DNA of 26,433 nucleotides from Pseudomonadota bacterium (GCA_023428295.1 JAEYYV010000218.1:1-26433), one strand, 5' to 3'. Positions 16,108-24,456 are shown, numbered from the stretch's first letter. Notes: generated by a model not told the origin, from the sequence alone. Made by a program: numbers and translations.

Positions 16108-17310
16108 TCATGCCGCAGCGGCGTGATGGTTGGTGAGCAGAGACATGTCGAGGTACATGCGGTCGCTCCAGATCTCCGTGACCTGAAGCGCGACCGCGGT
16201 GATCAGGCGAAGTGCGCTCGCGCGATCCGGAAACGCGCCGATGGCGCGCGTGCGGCGTTTGATCTCGCCGTGGAGACGTTCGAGCCCGTTGGTCGAGCGG
16301 AGTCTCATCCAGTGTGCCTGCGGAAACGCAAAGTACGAGGTCGCGTCGGCGAAGCCGCGCTCGAGGCAGGCGGCTGCTTCGGGAAACTGCTTGCCGAACT
16401 GGAGGCGGAACGCGCGCAGTTTGCGCTTTGCTGCGTCGAGCGAATCCGCGTGCAGGACGGCGACGAGCTCGCGTGCGAGTCGCTTCTGGTGTTGCTTGGG
16501 GACCTGTGTGAAGACGTTCCGCATCAGGTGCACGGTGCAGCGTTGCTGCCTCGCCTCGGGCAGCACCTTGCGCGCGGCAGCGATGAGCCCCACGTGCTCG
16601 TCGCGGATGATCAGCTGGACGCCGGAGAGGCCACGAGCGACGAGCTCGCCGAGCAGCTCGGCCCAGCTTGCCTCGGACCTCTGCGCGCCGAGGTGAATGC
16701 CGAGCAGCTGACGATGGCCATTGCGACCAACACCGTACGCGACGAGTGCAGAGACATTCTCGACGGTACGCGCCCAGCGCGCGTCGACGAACGTTGCGTC
16801 GAGATACAGGTATGCGATGGGCTCGATGATCGGTTCGCGTTGCAAGTCCTCGACCTGGTCCTCGAGGCGCTTGGTCACGCGACTCACGCTGGAACGGCCG
16901 ACGCGCTTGCCGAGCAACGCCTCGGTGACGTCGCCCATGTCGCGCGTCGAGACGCCGCTGACGTACGCCTGTGTGACTGCCGCGTCGATCTCCGGACGCC
17001 GACGTGCGTACCGCCCGAGCGGTGCCGTCGCCGCGCCGCCATCGCGCGTGCGGCCGACGCGAACCAGAACTTCTCCGGAGGTGGTCACGATGCGTCGAGG
17101 GTAGTGGCCGTTCCGGACATCGATGCGCTGGTCACTGCGCTCGTACGGACCGGCGCCGACGAGTCTCTCTAGCTCCTCCTCGAGAACGATCTGGATGGTC
17201 GTCTGCACCGCGCTCCGCACACGGTCGTCGAGGTCACGAAGGAAGTCTTCTTGCGTCGGGATCACGGAATCGATAGCGTCGAGGCGAAGGGATCGTTTTG
17301 GTCGCTTCAC
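16108..17310 (-). CDS. IS256-family transposase (Mutator-type DDE)
   Basis: 400 residues from GTG 17310, chosen because AAGGAG lies four bases upstream; the frame stays open further back but that part lies in the terminal repeat and the flanking sequence. Features in order: a helical N-terminus with VLEEELERLVGAGPYERSD, the DNA-binding region RNGHYPRRIVTTSGEV, then the catalytic core with Asp171 (YLYLDATFVDAR), Asp237 (IIRDEHVGL), the CTVHLMRNV motif and Glu349 (NGLERLHGEIKRR). The D-66-D-112-E spacing fits the family. All three catalytic acids are present, so the enzyme could be active. Confidence 0.93.
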   Translation of the reverse strand: MKRPKRSLRLDAIDSVIPTQEDFLRDLDDRVRSAVQTTIQIVLEEELERLVGAGPYERSDQRIDVRNGHYPRRIVTTSGEVLVRVGRTRDGGAATAPLGRYARRRPEIDAAVTQAYVSGVSTRDMGDVTEALLGKRVGRSSVSRVTKRLEDQVEDLQREPIIEPIAYLYLDATFVDARWARTVENVSALVAYGVGRNGHRQLLGIHLGAQRSEASWAELLGELVARGLSGVQLIIRDEHVGLIAAARKVLPEARQQRCTVHLMRNVFTQVPKQHQKRLARELVAVLHADSLDAAKRKLRAFRLQFGKQFPEAAACLERGFADATSYFAFPQAHWMRLRSTNGLERLHGEIKRRTRAIGAFPDRASALRLITAVALQVTEIWSDRMYLDMSLLTNHHAAAA

Positions 17311-17370
17311 GAGACTCCTTGGGTGTCGCAACCGGAGGCTCTCTCGGTCTTTCTTGCCGCCCAAGAAATC

Positions 17371-17399
17371 GGCTTCTACACAACTATAGGGACACGACC
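17371..17399 (-). repeat. Right terminal inverted repeat of the IS256-type element
   Basis: Read on the minus strand it begins ggtcgtgtccctatag and ends aagcc. It lies about 60 bases upstream of the transposase GTG and probably contains part of the transposase promoter. Confidence 0.65.
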
Positions 17400-17401
17400 C
17401 G

Positions 17402-18040
17402 CACATCGCCCAGGATGGGGTTGGTGACGCGATCGAGAAAACCGGCGAGCTGGTCGGAGACATCATCTCGCTCAGCTCGAAGGATGCGATCGACAAGCTT
17501 GGCCGCGATCTCGCGCTGGCCGAGCTTCACCACACCACCCTGCTCGATAGTGCGACGATCGATTCCTACAACGCCGCGCTGGAGCGCGCCGGCGGGGCGC
17601 ATGACGGTATCGAGGGCGCGCGAAGTTCGATGCTCGGGGCTCTCGGAAACCGCCGGACGGCCTACAACACGTTCGGTACCTCGGCGCGCGACGAAGTGGC
17701 CGGTTCGAACAAGAAGGGTCCCGACGCGACGGCTCCGGCAACAGGTCCCGAGAAGCTTGGCGGAATGTTGTCCGCAATTCCGCTCGTGGAAGAGGCGCGC
17801 GATCAAGCGCGGGCGCTCGTTCGCGATGGCGAGGGGATTCCGATCAGCGATGCAGCGGCGCGAGGATGCGGCATCGCCTCGGCACACCATCATCCGGTCG
17901 TCGCGCCGTTCCTGACTGTCGCGGACGAACTGCACGCCGTCGAGAGCATGGCGCGTCGTGACGCGGGGACCTGGCAAGAGCGGTTGGAATCGCTCGTCGG
18001 GGTCAAGACCTACATTCTCGGTAAGAAGGCAGGCGAGTAG
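17402..18040 (+). pseudogene. 3' part of a helical protein gene, 5' end removed at the IS
   Basis: An open frame of 212 codons begins at the insertion-sequence border without a start and ends at TAG 18038-18040; the first internal ATG is at 17630. Residues are helical and Ala/Glu-rich (KTGELVGDIISLSSKDAIDK, LEEARDQ-like PLVEEARDQARALV), with a cluster of histidines (ASAHHHPVV) and a C-terminus MARRDAGTWQERLES. No family is recognised. Its style resembles the helical parts of the DUF4157 protein upstream, so it may be the remains of another toxin-associated gene. Its stop abuts the stop of the convergent lipoprotein gene. Confidence 0.5.
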
Positions 18041-18616
18041 CTACGGTTGCGACGGCGGAACGCCATCCGGTCGACGATAGACGTGCAAGATGTGCGCAGT
18101 CCCGGACCGGCGGTTGAAGACCTCATCGTCTTCGAACGTGATCGGGATCCAGATCGATGCGCCCCGGACGTACGTGAGTGCCTTGTTGAGGGCGTAGCTG
18201 CAATGTGCTGGCGACTCCTCGCCGCGCCCACTCGTGGAGCAAATCGTCGTACCCACTTCGAGATCACGCGCGAGCTGCCATGGCCCCCGATCCGCCTTCA
18301 CGACGAGCAGCTCTTTGGTCTCCCGTTTGGTGGCGTCGAGCTTTGGGTATTTGACGACTGCATCGATCGGCACCACGTCGACGATGCGAGCAGACGGATT
18401 GGCTAGCAAGAATCGTCGGAGCGCGAGACTGCAGACCTCGGGGCCGACGTTGTTCTCCGCGAGTTCCTTTCCGAGCACCATCGTGCCTGCGGCTTCCATG
18501 CACGGCACCAAGGCAGTGCTCATGATCGGTGCCGGCTCGCTACTCGAATTCTTGCAGCTCGCGGTGAGGAGCGAGAGGCAGAGGAGAGCCTGGAGCGTCG
18601 AATGTATTTTCGTCAC
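18041..18616 (-). CDS. Hypothetical lipoprotein
   Basis: 191 residues from GTG 18616, with GGAGG nine bases upstream. A signal peptide ends in a lipobox (LLTASC, Cys21), so the mature protein is lipid-anchored. The soluble domain has four further cysteines (VPCMEAAG, EVCSLALRRF, TTICSTSGRG, AHCSYALNKA), likely two disulfides in the periplasm. No known family. It is the last gene of the minus-strand envelope cluster, 21 bases after the 105-residue gene. Confidence 0.7.
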   Translation of the reverse strand: MTKIHSTLQALLCLSLLTASCKNSSSEPAPIMSTALVPCMEAAGTMVLGKELAENNVGPEVCSLALRRFLLANPSARIVDVVPIDAVVKYPKLDATKRETKELLVVKADRGPWQLARDLEVGTTICSTSGRGEESPAHCSYALNKALTYVRGASIWIPITFEDDEVFNRRSGTAHILHVYRRPDGVPPSQP

Positions 18617-18637
18617 GTTGATTCGCCTCCAGCGACA

Positions 18638-18955
18638 CTAACGATACGGCGCCGGGCCGGGTTCGTTGTCGAACCAAATCCGAACGAACTGATGCCATCG
18701 CGAGAACTCGTACCCGAGACCACCGCCGGTGGCTTGTCTCAACGAGCCGTCGCGACTTCCCTCCTCGTTGCTGCTCCACATGTTGGGGAGCACCACGGTC
18801 TCGATCTGCATCACCCTGACGCCGTTCTGCTTGATCCACGATGCGGCGATCGCGACCGCCTGGTCGAACGTCTCCGCTCTTTCGCTGTGCATGCTGAACA
18901 TCCCCTCATCTTTGAGAAGGACGTAGCGCGGCACGAAGTCCATGAACGCCAACAT
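18638..18955 (-). CDS. Hypothetical 105-residue protein
   Basis: ATG 18955 has a strong GGAGG four bases upstream. No signal peptide or membrane segment. EGMFSMHSERAETFDQAVAI followed by ASWIKQNGVRVMQIETVVLP suggests a small alpha/beta fold; the end RIWFDNEPGPAPYR is Pro-rich. It lies 14 bases downstream of the beta-helix lipoprotein and 21 bases before the second lipoprotein, so it is co-transcribed with them. Function unknown. Confidence 0.65.
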   Translation of the reverse strand: MLAFMDFVPRYVLLKDEGMFSMHSERAETFDQAVAIAASWIKQNGVRVMQIETVVLPNMWSSNEEGSRDGSLRQATGGGLGYEFSRWHQFVRIWFDNEPGPAPYR

Positions 18956-18969
18956 TGATCCTCCACGTT

Positions 18970-20235
18970 TCAGGGAGTCAGCTCATCCGCGCCGCGGTCG
19001 GGTGCTGCGCCTTGCGGCCTCGATTCGTCATCGACGTCCATCGTCGTTGTCGTCGCCGTTGTCGCCGTGTCGATCGCCGTGCTTCCTGTCGCAATGTGGT
19101 AGTCGAACGGCGACGAGTCCGGTTGCGCGAACGCTAGCCCGGCGACGCTATTGGCAACGGTCGACGTTGGGTACGTGCAGGCGCCAGACGTTTGAGCCGT
19201 AGCGGCGGTGGTGCTTCCGGCGAGTGAGTTCCGCGCAATGATGTTGTTCGCGCCGCTGAACGTCGCCACGTTGCAGACGATGCCACCCGAGTTAATCGCG
19301 GCGCGGTTGTCTACGATGGTGTTGAACTCGAGCCGATTCGCTCCGGCAACAGCGATCCCCAAGTTCAATCCGCCATAGGTGCCCGTGTCTTGATCGCCGT
19401 TCCGGTAGATGAAGTTGTTCCGCAGGTCGAAGGTTGCACCGCTGCCGGCGATCGAGATTCCGCCGCCTTCGTTTCCAGAAATCGTCGATTGGAGCACCGA
19501 GAGCGCTCCCCCAGACGTGGAGATTCCACCGCCCGGGTTGTTGGAGAGCGTCACACGTCGAAGGTTGACGGTTGGAGCGCCACTCGCCGCAGGCACGACC
19601 ACTCCGATTCCGCTCGCCGTGTTCGGAGCGTCGGAGATCGTCAGATCGTAAATGGTAATGCTGGTGCCATCGTCCCGAACCGTCAGGATCGCGTCACCGG
19701 TCGCGCGCGTAAGCTGGGCTCCCGGGTTGGCGAGAAACGTGACGACCCGTGCCGACTGGACAGTAACGGCTTCGTCGATGGTGCCGGTGAACTTCACGAA
19801 GGCACGATTGGTCGCGAGTGCGTCGCTCACCTGGTTGCATGGCATCGCGCGCGTGCACGCGTTGTTATCCGTTCCCGCAGGATCGACGTACGCAACGTTG
19901 AGATCGGTTCCACACATGCCATCCGGCAAGCACGCCGCCGAGTCGCATTGCGCGTGTTCGGTGCAAGGCTGGCAGTCGTTGTCGATGCACGCGGGTGTCG
20001 CGCCCGTACACGCGGCCTTCTCGGTCTCTGTGCACTCCACGCACAGGCCGGTGGGAACGTTGCAGACGGTGGTATCGGGACACTCCGTGCTCGACAGACA
20101 AAAGCCCATCGTGTCCGTCGGTGCGTCGAGCAGATTGCAGTTGTTGTTCGGTGCGCCAGGGCAGTAGAGCGGATCCTTGTGACACGCAACGAACAGGACG
20201 AGGAGTACGACGCTGAACAAGTGAAGTCTCGGCAT
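18970..20235 (-). CDS. Cysteine-rich lipoprotein with right-handed parallel beta-helix
   Basis: 421 residues from ATG 20235, which has AGGAG six bases upstream and follows the shifted-frame stop of the PEGA gene by seven bases. The signal peptide carries a lipobox (LVLFVACHKD). Residues about 25-120 are Cys-rich short repeats (STECPDTTVCNVPTGLC, HAQCDSAACLPDGMC), a pattern common in myxobacterial surface proteins. Then VAYVDPAGTDNNACTRAMPC opens a parallel beta-helix (about 130-400) with coils such as VNLRRVTLSNNPGGGIS and FDLRNNFIYRNG. The end SRPQGAAPDRGADE is the usual terminal motif of these cell-surface helix proteins. Probably an exposed adhesin or polysaccharide-binding protein. Confidence 0.82.
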   Translation of the reverse strand: MPRLHLFSVVLLVLFVACHKDPLYCPGAPNNNCNLLDAPTDTMGFCLSSTECPDTTVCNVPTGLCVECTETEKAACTGATPACIDNDCQPCTEHAQCDSAACLPDGMCGTDLNVAYVDPAGTDNNACTRAMPCNQVSDALATNRAFVKFTGTIDEAVTVQSARVVTFLANPGAQLTRATGDAILTVRDDGTSITIYDLTISDAPNTASGIGVVVPAASGAPTVNLRRVTLSNNPGGGISTSGGALSVLQSTISGNEGGGISIAGSGATFDLRNNFIYRNGDQDTGTYGGLNLGIAVAGANRLEFNTIVDNRAAINSGGIVCNVATFSGANNIIARNSLAGSTTAATAQTSGACTYPTSTVANSVAGLAFAQPDSSPFDYHIATGSTAIDTATTATTTTMDVDDESRPQGAAPDRGADELTP

Positions 20236-20242
20236 TGTGCTC

Positions 20243-21240
20243 CTAGAAGCTCGTCGACCAACCCGCAACGGCGCCGCCGTTCGGAAGAAGAGACACGGTC
20301 GCGCCATTCGCGGGGTGCGCAGTAGCAAGTAGATGCCGCCAACGATCGCGACACCACCAAGACCCGCAACAATGAGCCCTGGAGTCGAGTAGTAGTATTC
20401 GTGGCGTTCTTCGAGCGCACCGGGTTCGGCCGTCCACGAGACCCAGCTCCCTCCGATCAATGCGATCGCTCCGCCACCGATCAATGACGCTGCTACCCAC
20501 GGGAAGCCACGCTCCGGGGGGCGCTTCGTTTCCTCGACCATCGTCTCCTCGACCGTCATGGTCTCCCCTTCAACCAGCTCGACATCGCGGGTCAGCGTGA
20601 TGAAGCCGTCCCGTTTGAAGGTCACGCGGTGCGGCCCCGGTGTCGCGGGTACAAGCTGCTCGCTGAGTGTTACCAGCCGATTGTCAACCAACACCGAAGC
20701 GTCCGTCGGCGTCACGAGGATGCGGATCGCAGTGACCTTCGTCGGTGGGTTCGGTCCAGGTCCCTTCTCCACGAGCAGCCGCGCGAGTGCAGCCGATGAT
20801 TGTGCGAGCGCCGTATCGGAGCACGGGTTGCAGAACTGTTGCTCCAGCGGTGGAACGGCATCGCTTCGCTCGGCGATCTGACCGACGAGGCGAATCCCAC
20901 CATTCTTTTCTGGAAGTGCTTCCACGAACACCACGGTCGAGACGCCCTTCGCACTCGCGTACGGCTCGATGCACGGCCAAGGCTTCTCTTGTTGAAGGCA
21001 GGCAAGGATGGTGACGGAGTCCTTGGACGAGAACGGAGGATCTATGACCGACCATTGCGCTAGCTTGAGCGCGCCGGTTACCGCTGCAGCGATGACCGTT
21101 TGCTCTTTTGCGCTGGCCTTACCGTGGACGATGACGGCACGCGTATCGGCTCGTGCATCGAGCGTGCTCGCCAGAGTCGCGACGATTAGAAGCGCCGTGA
21201 AAGCGACGACGTGTTGCGAACGAGCTGTCATGGTCACCAT
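20243..21240 (-). pseudogene. PEGA-domain membrane protein with apparent frameshift near its C-terminus
   Basis: ATG 21240 overlaps the stop of the preceding gene (ATGGTGA); ATG 21231 is an alternative. A signal peptide (VVAFTALLIVATLASTLDARA) precedes an N-terminal domain (about 30-150) like others that sense or bind at the envelope, and a PEGA domain (ILVTPTDASVLVDNRLVTLS, GPHRVTFKRDGFITL). Two membrane segments follow (WVAASLIGGGAIALIGGSWV and LIVAGLGGVAIVGGIYLLL). In the same frame it then runs into the lipoprotein gene. In the next frame, however, AHPANGATVSLLPNGGAVAG and WSTSF end at TAG 20243-20245, just before the lipoprotein's ribosome site. The natural end seems to be in that frame. 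Cause: indel, sequencing error or, less likely, ribosomal slippage. Confidence 0.65.
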
Positions 21241-21745
21241 GTCTCTTCGATCGTGACCGGCTTGTTTGCTGTGATGTTCACTGTCACGGTTTTCTGCTTC
21301 GTTGCGTTCTTGATCTGCACGCGATGTCTGCCGACGGAGAGCTTGGTACGCACCGGGGTTTGTCCCAAGTTCTTTCCGTCGACGATAACCTCTGCCCACG
21401 GCGAGATGAATACACGAAGCTCTCCGCGCGCAGTGACTGTGGGTCTTCGCACGTCCACTTCCGTCGCGGATCCAGATCCCGCTGGTCCGTTCGACGCGCT
21501 TCCGATTCCGGAGGTCACGCCCGCATCGCTCACCGCTGCGACTGGAACGGCAGCGTCGATTGCTGGCAGCTCTTGAGCCGTAGCATCGACAACGACGCTC
21601 GCGACGTTCGCACTATCGATCGTTGGTTTCGCGACTGCCAAGTCGACGGCAGAACCGGAGTCAGATGCGACGCGCGGCTCCGCCGTTTGCGCGTCGGGCC
21701 GACGGACCACGAGGACGACGGCAATCGCCGCAGCGATCACGGCGA
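21234..21745 (-). pseudogene. C-terminal part of a PEGA-domain (Ser/Thr kinase-type) protein
   Basis: The C-terminal 85 residues form a PEGA domain: GELRVFISPWAEVIVDGKNL, GQTPVRTKLSVGRHRVQI, ending IEETW. This exact layout closes many myxobacterial Ser/Thr protein kinases, after a membrane helix (RIAVIAAAIAVVLVVRR at about 21690-21745) and a Ser/Ala/Pro linker. The kinase domain expected before the helix is missing; the frame continues to TTG 21845 only through sequence that belongs to the plus-strand fragment. The break is near 21745. A short stand-alone membrane-PEGA protein is the alternative. It is coupled to the next PEGA gene by a seven-base overlap. Confidence 0.55.
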
Positions 21746-21883
21746 TTCGAGCTGTGGGCACTGGACGAGGACGGCGAGTTGTCTGCGGTCGATCCGCGAG
21801 GAGAGATGACGCGATGGCGCGTGCTGCCCTGGCATCAGGACGCAAGCAAGTCGGCCACCAACGAGCCGCAAGTGGCGGCGTAA
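21745..21883 (+). pseudogene. C-terminal fragment of an unknown plus-strand gene
   Basis: About 45 codons of protein-like sequence (ELWALDEDGELSAVDPRGEM, then TRWRVLPWHQDASKS) end at TAA 21881-21883. Upstream of about 21745 the same frame turns into Arg-rich shadow of the PEGA gene, so the start is lost at a junction. GGAGA follows the stop and serves the next gene, indicating a former operon. Confidence 0.4.
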
Positions 21884-21893
21884 GGAGACGGCC

Positions 21894-22229
21894 ATGGAGA
21901 ACGTGATCGAAGCAATTCAGAAGTCGTTGCAGTCTGACGCCGACGATGCTGCGCGCGCCGATGGTGTACGTGCTTGTCGCGCGGTGCTGGCCGCACTCGA
22001 AGCGAAGGTCGGTGAGCCGCTGGCAGCTCAGTCAAGCGCGACACCGATGCAAGCTGTTGTCGCGGGGCTGAGTGGGCTGCCAGTCGAACAACTGCTCGAC
22101 CTCGCGATCGCAAAGCTCAAGACGATCGTACCGGTGCAGCCACAACCAACGAGTGCCGCGGTCTCGACGAGCGCTCAGCCATTGCGCTTCCACCTTCTCC
22201 CAGTCCCTGCTGAAGGACGGCGATCGTGA
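21894..22229 (+). CDS. Small hypothetical protein of the recombinase-associated patchwork
   Basis: 111 residues from ATG 21894 with GGAGA upstream. It is mostly helical (IEAIQKSLQSDADDAARADG, VEQLLDLAIAKLKTIV) with a short Pro/Ser linker and a C-terminal strand (PLRFHLLPV). No family is recognised. The gene before it and the gene after it are both fragments, and a four-base stop-start overlap joins it to the next. It probably belongs to a mobile element whose recombinase fragment lies just downstream. Confidence 0.5.
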   Translation: MENVIEAIQKSLQSDADDAARADGVRACRAVLAALEAKVGEPLAAQSSATPMQAVVAGLSGLPVEQLLDLAIAKLKTIVPVQPQPTSAAVSTSAQPLRFHLLPVPAEGRRS

Positions 22230-22345
22230 TGCGCCCGCAGATCACGATCGCGTGGCGTGACGCGAACGCCCCACTGGTGCTCGCACGTTGTCTCGGTGGA
22301 CTCGCCGCCGACCTCTGGCTGGCTGGCAGAGCCGAGTTGACATCA
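22226..22345 (+). pseudogene. 5' fragment of an unknown gene
   Basis: GTG 22226 overlaps the previous stop (GTGA). About 40 protein-like residues (RPQITIAWRDANAPLVLARC, then GGLAADLWLAGRAELTSG) change abruptly to Arg-rich shadow sequence where the recombinase fragment begins in another frame, near 22345. The gene appears fused end to end with that fragment by a deletion. Confidence 0.4.
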
Positions 22346-22970
22346 GGCCACACTGTACCGGCCCGATGTCCATCGCGAGCCAGAAGACCAAGAACGGCGT
22401 CCGCTACGCGAACTTCGGGTGCACGTCGCACCATTCGCGCGGCAAGTCGATCTGTTCCAACGGCACGACCATCAGCGAGAAGAAGATCACCGAGGCTCTT
22501 ATCGATGCGCTTCGCGAAACGCTCTCGGTGCCGCACATCGCCGAGACCTTCGCGGACGCGTTCGAGAAGCGCATCGGCGAGCGCGCGCAGCTCGGAACGG
22601 CCGACCTCGAGAAGGCCCTGCGTTCAGCTGAGACCCGCGTCGCGAACGCCACTCGCCTGATCGTCGAGATGCCGGACGATCTCGACCTGCGGAGGCAGCG
22701 AGCGGCCGACCAAGCGGAGGTCCGCCGCCTCCAGGCCGAGATCGGCACCCAGGCCGCTGCCGGGACGGCGACCGTCCCTGACCGCAAGACCATCGCCGCG
22801 ACCGCCGGGGAGTTGCTGGCGACCATCGCGGAGCAAGCTCCGGAGCGCGGCCGGGCGATCCTGGCCGAGGTGATGTCCCCGCTGACCCTGACGCCGAAAA
22901 AGGAAGGACCCGAACACTTTATAGAGGTGTCCGGGTCCGTCGACCTCGCGAAAGTCTTCGCGAGTGGAAG

Positions 22971-22989
<19 letters not shown>
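22345..22989 (+). pseudogene. Serine recombinase, C-terminal fragment (zinc ribbon and coiled coil)
   Basis: About 215 codons. It opens inside the recombinase zinc-ribbon: HCTGPMSIASQKTKNGVRY, then FGCTSHHSRGKSICSNG. The first cysteine of the usual CxxC pair is gone (RPHC instead), so the break is exactly there; the N-terminal catalytic domain with its active serine is absent. A long charged coiled coil follows (ADLEKALRSAETRVANAT, AADQAEVRRLQAEIGTQ), then the C-terminal beta part (HFIEVSGSVDLAKVF). The stop at 22987-22989 lies within the tRNA gene of the opposite strand. It cannot be a working enzyme by itself. Confidence 0.75.
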
Positions 22990-23044
<55 letters not shown>

Positions 23045-23121
23045 TCAAGTTGTCATGCCTGGAAGAACCAGACACCGGCCTTTTGCCATGGCCCCGTGAG
23101 AGCGTCAAGTCCCAACACCGA

Positions 23122-23859
23122 TTACAGACAGAACTCGAAGTTGTCGACGCGCGGTTGGAGGGTGGCTGGCTGGATCGCGTAGGTCCCGCTCCCAATCTCC
23201 ACGCGGAGCTTGTGGATCGGCACGTTGGCGATGGAGCGGCTGATGCGCGCGTTGTACGTGACGTTATCGAAGGAGGTCTCGAGCACCAGGAATGCCCCGT
23301 CGTGCCGGATGCGCAGGTGACGATCACCGCTGCGGTCGAACTTGAAGGGCTGATCATCGAGGGCGACGGGGCCGGCCTGTTGGCGAAAGCGCAGCTTCGT
23401 GCCGTCGACGATCGCTTGGTAGTAGCGGTTGGATTGGAGCTCGTCGTACAGCTTGATGTAAAGGTTGAAGCCGTTGGTGGCGGTGGTCGGGTCGACGATC
23501 ACGAGGTGGATGGAGCCACCCGTGAGATCGAGCGGCACGTTGCGGATGATGCCGGTGTGGTTCTCGGCAGCGGCGATGGGCAGATCGAAGATCAGCGTGT
23601 CGTCTTTGACGTCGAGGGTGGCTTGGGGGACGGCGGTGCCGTCGTAACGGGTCCAGCGCGTCGAGAGATCTGCGAAGGTCGTGTCGAAGCGTTCGACGAG
23701 CGTGCAGCTGGCCGCGGAGTCGCTCGGGGCATCTCGCCCCGGCGGAGCATCGTCGAAGAGGATGCGAGCATCGGGATCGCTGCGTCCGTCGAGGCCGAAG
23801 ATCCGGTCGCAGCCCGTCGCGACGAGTGGGAGCGCGAGGACTGCCAAGAACAACTGCAC
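23122..23859 (-). CDS. Lipoprotein with a lectin/glucanase-like beta-sandwich domain
   Basis: 245 residues from GTG 23859. Signal peptide with lipobox (LVATGCDRIFGLDG, Cys17); this CDRIFGLD start is frequent in lipoproteins of Kofleriaceae-type myxobacteria. A Pro/Asp-rich linker is followed by a beta-rich domain (about 50-245): SRWTRYDGTAVPQATLDVKD, HLVIVDPTTATNGFNLYIKL, HLRIRHDGAFLVLETSFDN. The strand pattern resembles concanavalin-like sandwich domains, a guess from pattern only. Two Cys, one late (NFEFCL). It is divergent from the macro-domain gene, with only 23 bp between the starts. Confidence 0.7.
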   Translation of the reverse strand: MQLFLAVLALPLVATGCDRIFGLDGRSDPDARILFDDAPPGRDAPSDSAASCTLVERFDTTFADLSTRWTRYDGTAVPQATLDVKDDTLIFDLPIAAAENHTGIIRNVPLDLTGGSIHLVIVDPTTATNGFNLYIKLYDELQSNRYYQAIVDGTKLRFRQQAGPVALDDQPFKFDRSGDRHLRIRHDGAFLVLETSFDNVTYNARISRSIANVPIHKLRVEIGSGTYAIQPATLQPRVDNFEFCL

Positions 23860-23882
23860 GGTGCCGATTGTACAGTGTCGGG

Positions 23883-24422
23883 ATGCCGAGCTACCTGGAT
23901 GGACGCATCGAGCTGATCGTCGCGGACATCACGAAGCTGGCGGTGGATGCGATCGTGAACGCTGCGAACTCGGCGATGAGCGGCGGAGGTGGCGTCGATG
24001 GGGCCATTCACCGCGCGGCGGGGCCGGAGCTGTTGGCGGCGTGCCGGCTGGTCGGCCGCTGTCCGACGGGCGAAGCGCGGATCACCGACGGGTTTCGCTT
24101 GCCCGCGCGGAAGGTGATCCATGCCGTCGGGCCCGTATGGGACGGCGGCGGGCATGGCGAACGCGAGCTGCTCGCGGCCGCGTATCGGAACAGCTTGCGG
24201 CTCGCCGTGGAGCACGAGCTCGGGACGATCGCGTTTCCGTCGATCTCGACCGGCATCTATGGCTTTCCGATCGAGAGCGCGGCGCCGATCGCCGTGCGCG
24301 AGGTGGTGTCGGCGCTCGAGGTGGCGCCGCGGATCGAGCGAGTCGTGTTCTGCTGCTTCTCCGAGGAGGATGCGGCGGTGTACGAGCGCGTCCTCGAGAC
24401 GGCGACCGCGGTGACGAACTAG
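23883..24422 (+). CDS. Macro-domain protein (O-acetyl-ADP-ribose deacetylase type)
   Basis: 179 residues from ATG 23883. The macrodomain is complete: IVADITKLAVDAIVNAANSA, the GGGGVDGAIHRAAG loop, ARKVIHAVGPVW, and the phosphate loop SISTGIYGFPI. The first NAAN-type motif and the GGGVDGAIH loop are the substrate-binding residues of the YmdB/MacroD class, which removes ADP-ribose esters or O-acetyl-ADP-ribose. It is cytoplasmic, with no fusion partner. A start 57 bases upstream would be longer but adds Arg-rich residues from the lipoprotein gene. No toxin partner is visible next to it. Confidence 0.93.
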   Translation: MPSYLDGRIELIVADITKLAVDAIVNAANSAMSGGGGVDGAIHRAAGPELLAACRLVGRCPTGEARITDGFRLPARKVIHAVGPVWDGGGHGERELLAAAYRNSLRLAVEHELGTIAFPSISTGIYGFPIESAAPIAVREVVSALEVAPRIERVVFCCFSEEDAAVYERVLETATAVTN

Positions 24423-24428
24423 CGAGGC

Positions 24429-24456
24429 GCGTTAGCTCGCGTTAGCTCGCGTTGGC
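24429..24456. repeat. Short tandem repeat of gcgttagctc
   Basis: Two perfect decamers and a partial third (gcgttggc) lie between the convergent macro-domain and stress-protein genes. The second copy supplies the stop codon of the stress-protein gene. No hairpin or T-run accompanies it. Confidence 0.6.

Larger units (their letters stand above)
16054..17399 (-). mobile_element. IS256-family insertion sequence
   Basis: About 1346 bp carrying one transposase gene. The ends are imperfect inverted repeats of 29 bp (16054-16082 and 17371-17399) matching at 21 of 29 positions, with outer GGTC and inner TTGTGT and AAGCC identical in both. The bases just outside (ctcagggc on the left, cgcacatc on the right) do not match, so the 8-9 bp target duplication usual for this family is missing. 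Both flanking ORFs are broken at the element, so it probably took part in a deletion or a recombination with another copy. Confidence 0.8.

Noticed and set aside
16108..17496. A longer transposase of 462 residues starting outside the element
   Set aside because: The extra N-terminus is read through the terminal repeat and the flanking gene; GTG 17310 with AAGGAG gives the usual length for the family.
18970..21399. A single 809-residue PEGA-beta-helix fusion protein
   Set aside because: The lipoprotein has its own ribosome site, ATG and lipobox signal peptide, and a shifted frame gives the PEGA gene a convincing separate end. Kept as a frameshift finding instead.
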